Assembly: GCF_943914565.1 (NCBI RefSeq)
Contig: NZ_CALUCN010000004.1
Span: 124,001 to 188,000, forward strand
Direction of reading: 5' to 3'
DNA: 64,000 nt
DNA from: an uncultured Tessaracoccus sp.
Lineage (GTDB): Bacteria; Actinomycetota; Actinomycetes; Propionibacteriales; Propionibacteriaceae
Shown here: positions 62,614 to 64,000 of the stretch, in pieces
Numbering within the stretch: position 1 is the first letter of the stretch
Layout of the letters: every line of letters begins with the position of its first letter
Translations under genes and position numbers: made by a program
The notes under the pieces: model-generated
The model's input: only the letters and a program-made list of their open reading frames with translations
Told to the model about the DNA's origin: nothing
Databases searched by the model: none

Positions 62614-62961
62614 GTGCTGCCAGCCGCCCGACGCCTACGGACCCCGGCCGAGTTCACGGCCTGCTTCCGCGACGGCCGGAAGGCCGCGGGAAGGACGGTC
62701 GTCATCCACGTCCGTCGGCCCGACCTCGACAACCCACCCGGCATCACCCGGGTGGGCTTCGTCGTGTCCAAGCGGATCGGCAACGCCGTCGCACGCAACC
62801 GTGCGAAGCGCCGCCTGCGCCACATCGTCCGCGATCTCCCCACCCCCGTCGCCACCGACGTGGTGGTCCGTGCGCTGCCACCCATCGCCGAGGCCGGGCC
62901 GGAGCTCGCCCAGGACGTGTCCGCGACGTGGGCCCGCGCCCTGCGCAAGGTGACGCCGTGA
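62614..62961 (+). CDS. rnpA: Ribonuclease P protein component
   Basis: 115-aa protein that assists the RNase P RNA in 5' maturation of tRNAs. The motif RVGFVVSKRIGNAVARNRAK is the RNP signature, followed by RRLRHIVRDL. GTG 62614 gives the usual start LPAARRLRTPAEF. The rnpB RNA is not in this window. It overlaps yidD by 4 bp. Confidence 0.96.
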   Translation: MLPAARRLRTPAEFTACFRDGRKAAGRTVVIHVRRPDLDNPPGITRVGFVVSKRIGNAVARNRAKRRLRHIVRDLPTPVATDVVVRALPPIAEAGPELAQDVSATWARALRKVTP

Positions 62962-63236
62962 TCCGCTACCCGCTGATCTGGTTCGTCAAGGGCTGGCGAC
63001 GGTTCATCTCGCCGCTCTACGGCGACGTGTGCAAGTTCCACCCCACGTGCTCGGCCTACGGGCTGCGCGCGCTCGAGACGCACGGCGCGGTGCGCGGGGT
63101 GTGGCTGATTGCCCGTCGTCTGCTGCGGTGCCACCCGTGGTCCATGGGTGGGGTCGACTACGTGCCGGGCACCCCGGAACACCGAGCCTGGGAGGCGGAG
63201 CTCGCCTCCATCGCCGAACATGAGGTGAGGAATTGA
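62958..63236 (+). CDS. yidD: Membrane protein insertion efficiency factor YidD
   Basis: 92-aa protein with the conserved FISPLYGDVCKFHPTCSAYG and RLLRCHPWSMGGVDYVP motifs. It is a small membrane-associated helper of the YidC insertion pathway. GTG 62958 overlaps the rnpA stop, and the stop overlaps the yidC TTG start. Confidence 0.95.
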   Translation: MIRYPLIWFVKGWRRFISPLYGDVCKFHPTCSAYGLRALETHGAVRGVWLIARRLLRCHPWSMGGVDYVPGTPEHRAWEAELASIAEHEVRN

Positions 63237-64000
63237 CTACGTTGTTCGTGACGCTGGGCATCTGGGACGGGTTCTACGCCCTCCTGTCGCAGATGATGCA
63301 GCCCCTCTACTGGGCCGTCTCCGGCCTGCTGGTGCTGTTCCACTGGGTCTGGGGGGCCTGGCTCGCGCTGCCGCGCGGTGCCGCGTGGGCCCTCGCGATC
63401 GTCTCGCTCACCGTGCTGGTGCGGACGCTGATGATCCCGCTGTTCGTGAAGCAGATCAACAGCGCCCGCAACATGCAGCTGCTCCAGCCGAAGATCCAGG
63501 CGCTGCAGAAGAAGTACGGGTCGGACCGTGAGCGGCTCGGCCAGGAGACGATGAAGCTCTACCGGGAGGAAGGCGTCAACCCCATGGCGTCGTGTCTTCC
63601 GCTGCTCATCCAGATGCCGATCTTCCTGTCGTTGTTCCGGGTGCTGCAGGGCGCCTCCGACGGCAACGTGCGCGGTCAGTGGCTGAAGGACCGGCCGGAC
63701 CTCGTCGCATCCTTGCAGGACGCGCAGCTCTTCGGCGCCGGGCTCGCCGACCGCATCTTCCCCATCTCCCCCGTCGGGCCCACGCAGATCGTCGGCGTGA
63801 TCCTGGTGATCTGCATGGTGGCGGCGTTGTTCGTCACCCAGCTGCAGCTCATGCGCAAGAACATGACGCCGGAGGCCATGGAGGGCCCGATGGCGCAGCA
63901 GCAGAAGATGATGCTCTACGTCTTCCCCGTCCTCTACGCCGCCTCCGCCGTCGTGATCCCCATCGGCGTGCTGCTCTACTGGCTCGCCTCCAACGTGTGG
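63233..64000 (+). CDS. yidC: Membrane insertase YidC/Oxa1 (partial, runs off the right edge)
   Basis: 256 residues are visible. The first membrane helices (YWAVSGLLVLFHWVWGAWLA) precede the insertase core. It has LTVLVRTLMIPLFVKQINSA and the hydrophilic-groove arginine region, then LYREEGVNPMASCLPLLIQM. A further helix pair is near the edge. The proposed start is TTG 63233 overlapping the yidD stop; GTG 63248 is a possible alternative. YidC inserts membrane proteins alone or with Sec. The C-terminus lies outside the window. Confidence 0.93.
   Translation, partial: MTTLFVTLGIWDGFYALLSQMMQPLYWAVSGLLVLFHWVWGAWLALPRGAAWALAIVSLTVLVRTLMIPLFVKQINSARNMQLLQPKIQALQKKYGSDRERLGQETMKLYREEGVNPMASCLPLLIQMPIFLSLFRVLQGASDGNVRGQWLKDRPDLVASLQDAQLFGAGLADRIFPISPVGPTQIVGVILVICMVAALFVTQLQLMRKNMTPEAMEGPMAQQQKMMLYVFPVLYAASAVVIPIGVLLYWLASNVW

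Overview
The window is high-GC DNA from an actinobacterium, most likely of the Propionibacteriaceae. This rests on the GTG/ATG-rich overlapping operons, the TTGTCCACA-type DnaA boxes, the 45-aa RpmH, the RnpA-YidD-YidC block, the class I fumarase and a type I-E CRISPR system. The family assignment is inference from gene content, not from a marker-gene comparison. The right end (about 53-64 kb) is the chromosomal replication origin: dciA, recF, dnaN and dnaA run leftward, and rpmH, rnpA, yidD and yidC run rightward. The rest of the window is accessory and metabolic DNA next to the origin.

Layout. 0-2.7 kb: the C-terminal end of a glycyl-tRNA synthetase beta-type subunit, then a WXG-containing helical protein and two tandem copies of a single-pass membrane protein with a Pro/Thr-rich stalk. 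3-6.6 kb: a TIM-barrel PEP-hydrolase-family gene and a Tm-1-like (UPF0261) gene, divergent from a MocR-type regulator. 6.8-16.6 kb: a complete type I-E CRISPR-Cas locus (cas3, cas8e, cse2, cas7e, cas5e, cas6e, cas1, cas2) with 13 repeats and 12 spacers, two of which are exact duplicates. 16.8-18.1 kb: a decayed hipA toxin gene beside an antitoxin that joins a Phd-like segment to an XRE helix-turn-helix. 18.3-27.3 kb: a sialic-acid-type catabolic locus (NanA-like lyase, ABC importer with a permease-ATPase fusion, GntR regulator, NanE, NanK). 27.4-35.6 kb: an arabinoxylan-oligosaccharide locus (GH3, CUT1 importer, LacI regulator, GH51). 35.7-40.2 kb: fumarase, an AAE-family transporter related to succinate/aspartate exchangers, and an MDR-family oxidoreductase. 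40.4-44 kb: a second, three-gene copy of the WXG / bitopic-membrane cassette, with a Gly/Pro-rich protein that ends in an EspC-like domain. 44-45.7 kb: fhs. 46-53.3 kb: a tad/Flp pilus locus ending in a large membrane protein with LysM and BTAD-like regions. 53.3-64 kb: the origin region, with a MacB/FtsX-type ABC exporter lying between dnaA/oriC and dnaN.

How the genes work together. The sialic-acid and arabinoxylan loci each pair an importer with intracellular enzymes and a dedicated regulator, and candidate operators are visible between the divergent promoters, so this looks like a host- or plant-glycan-using fermenter. Fumarase and the AAE transporter would fit C4-dicarboxylate metabolism. 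The two WXG/bitopic cassettes are about 40 kb apart and share several motifs, but no EccC-type ATPase is present in the window. They are the best candidate for an undescribed system here. DnaA-box clusters occur not only at oriC but also at the head and in the middle of the tad pilus locus, which raises the possibility of DnaA titration or control there. No tRNA or rRNA gene was recognised.
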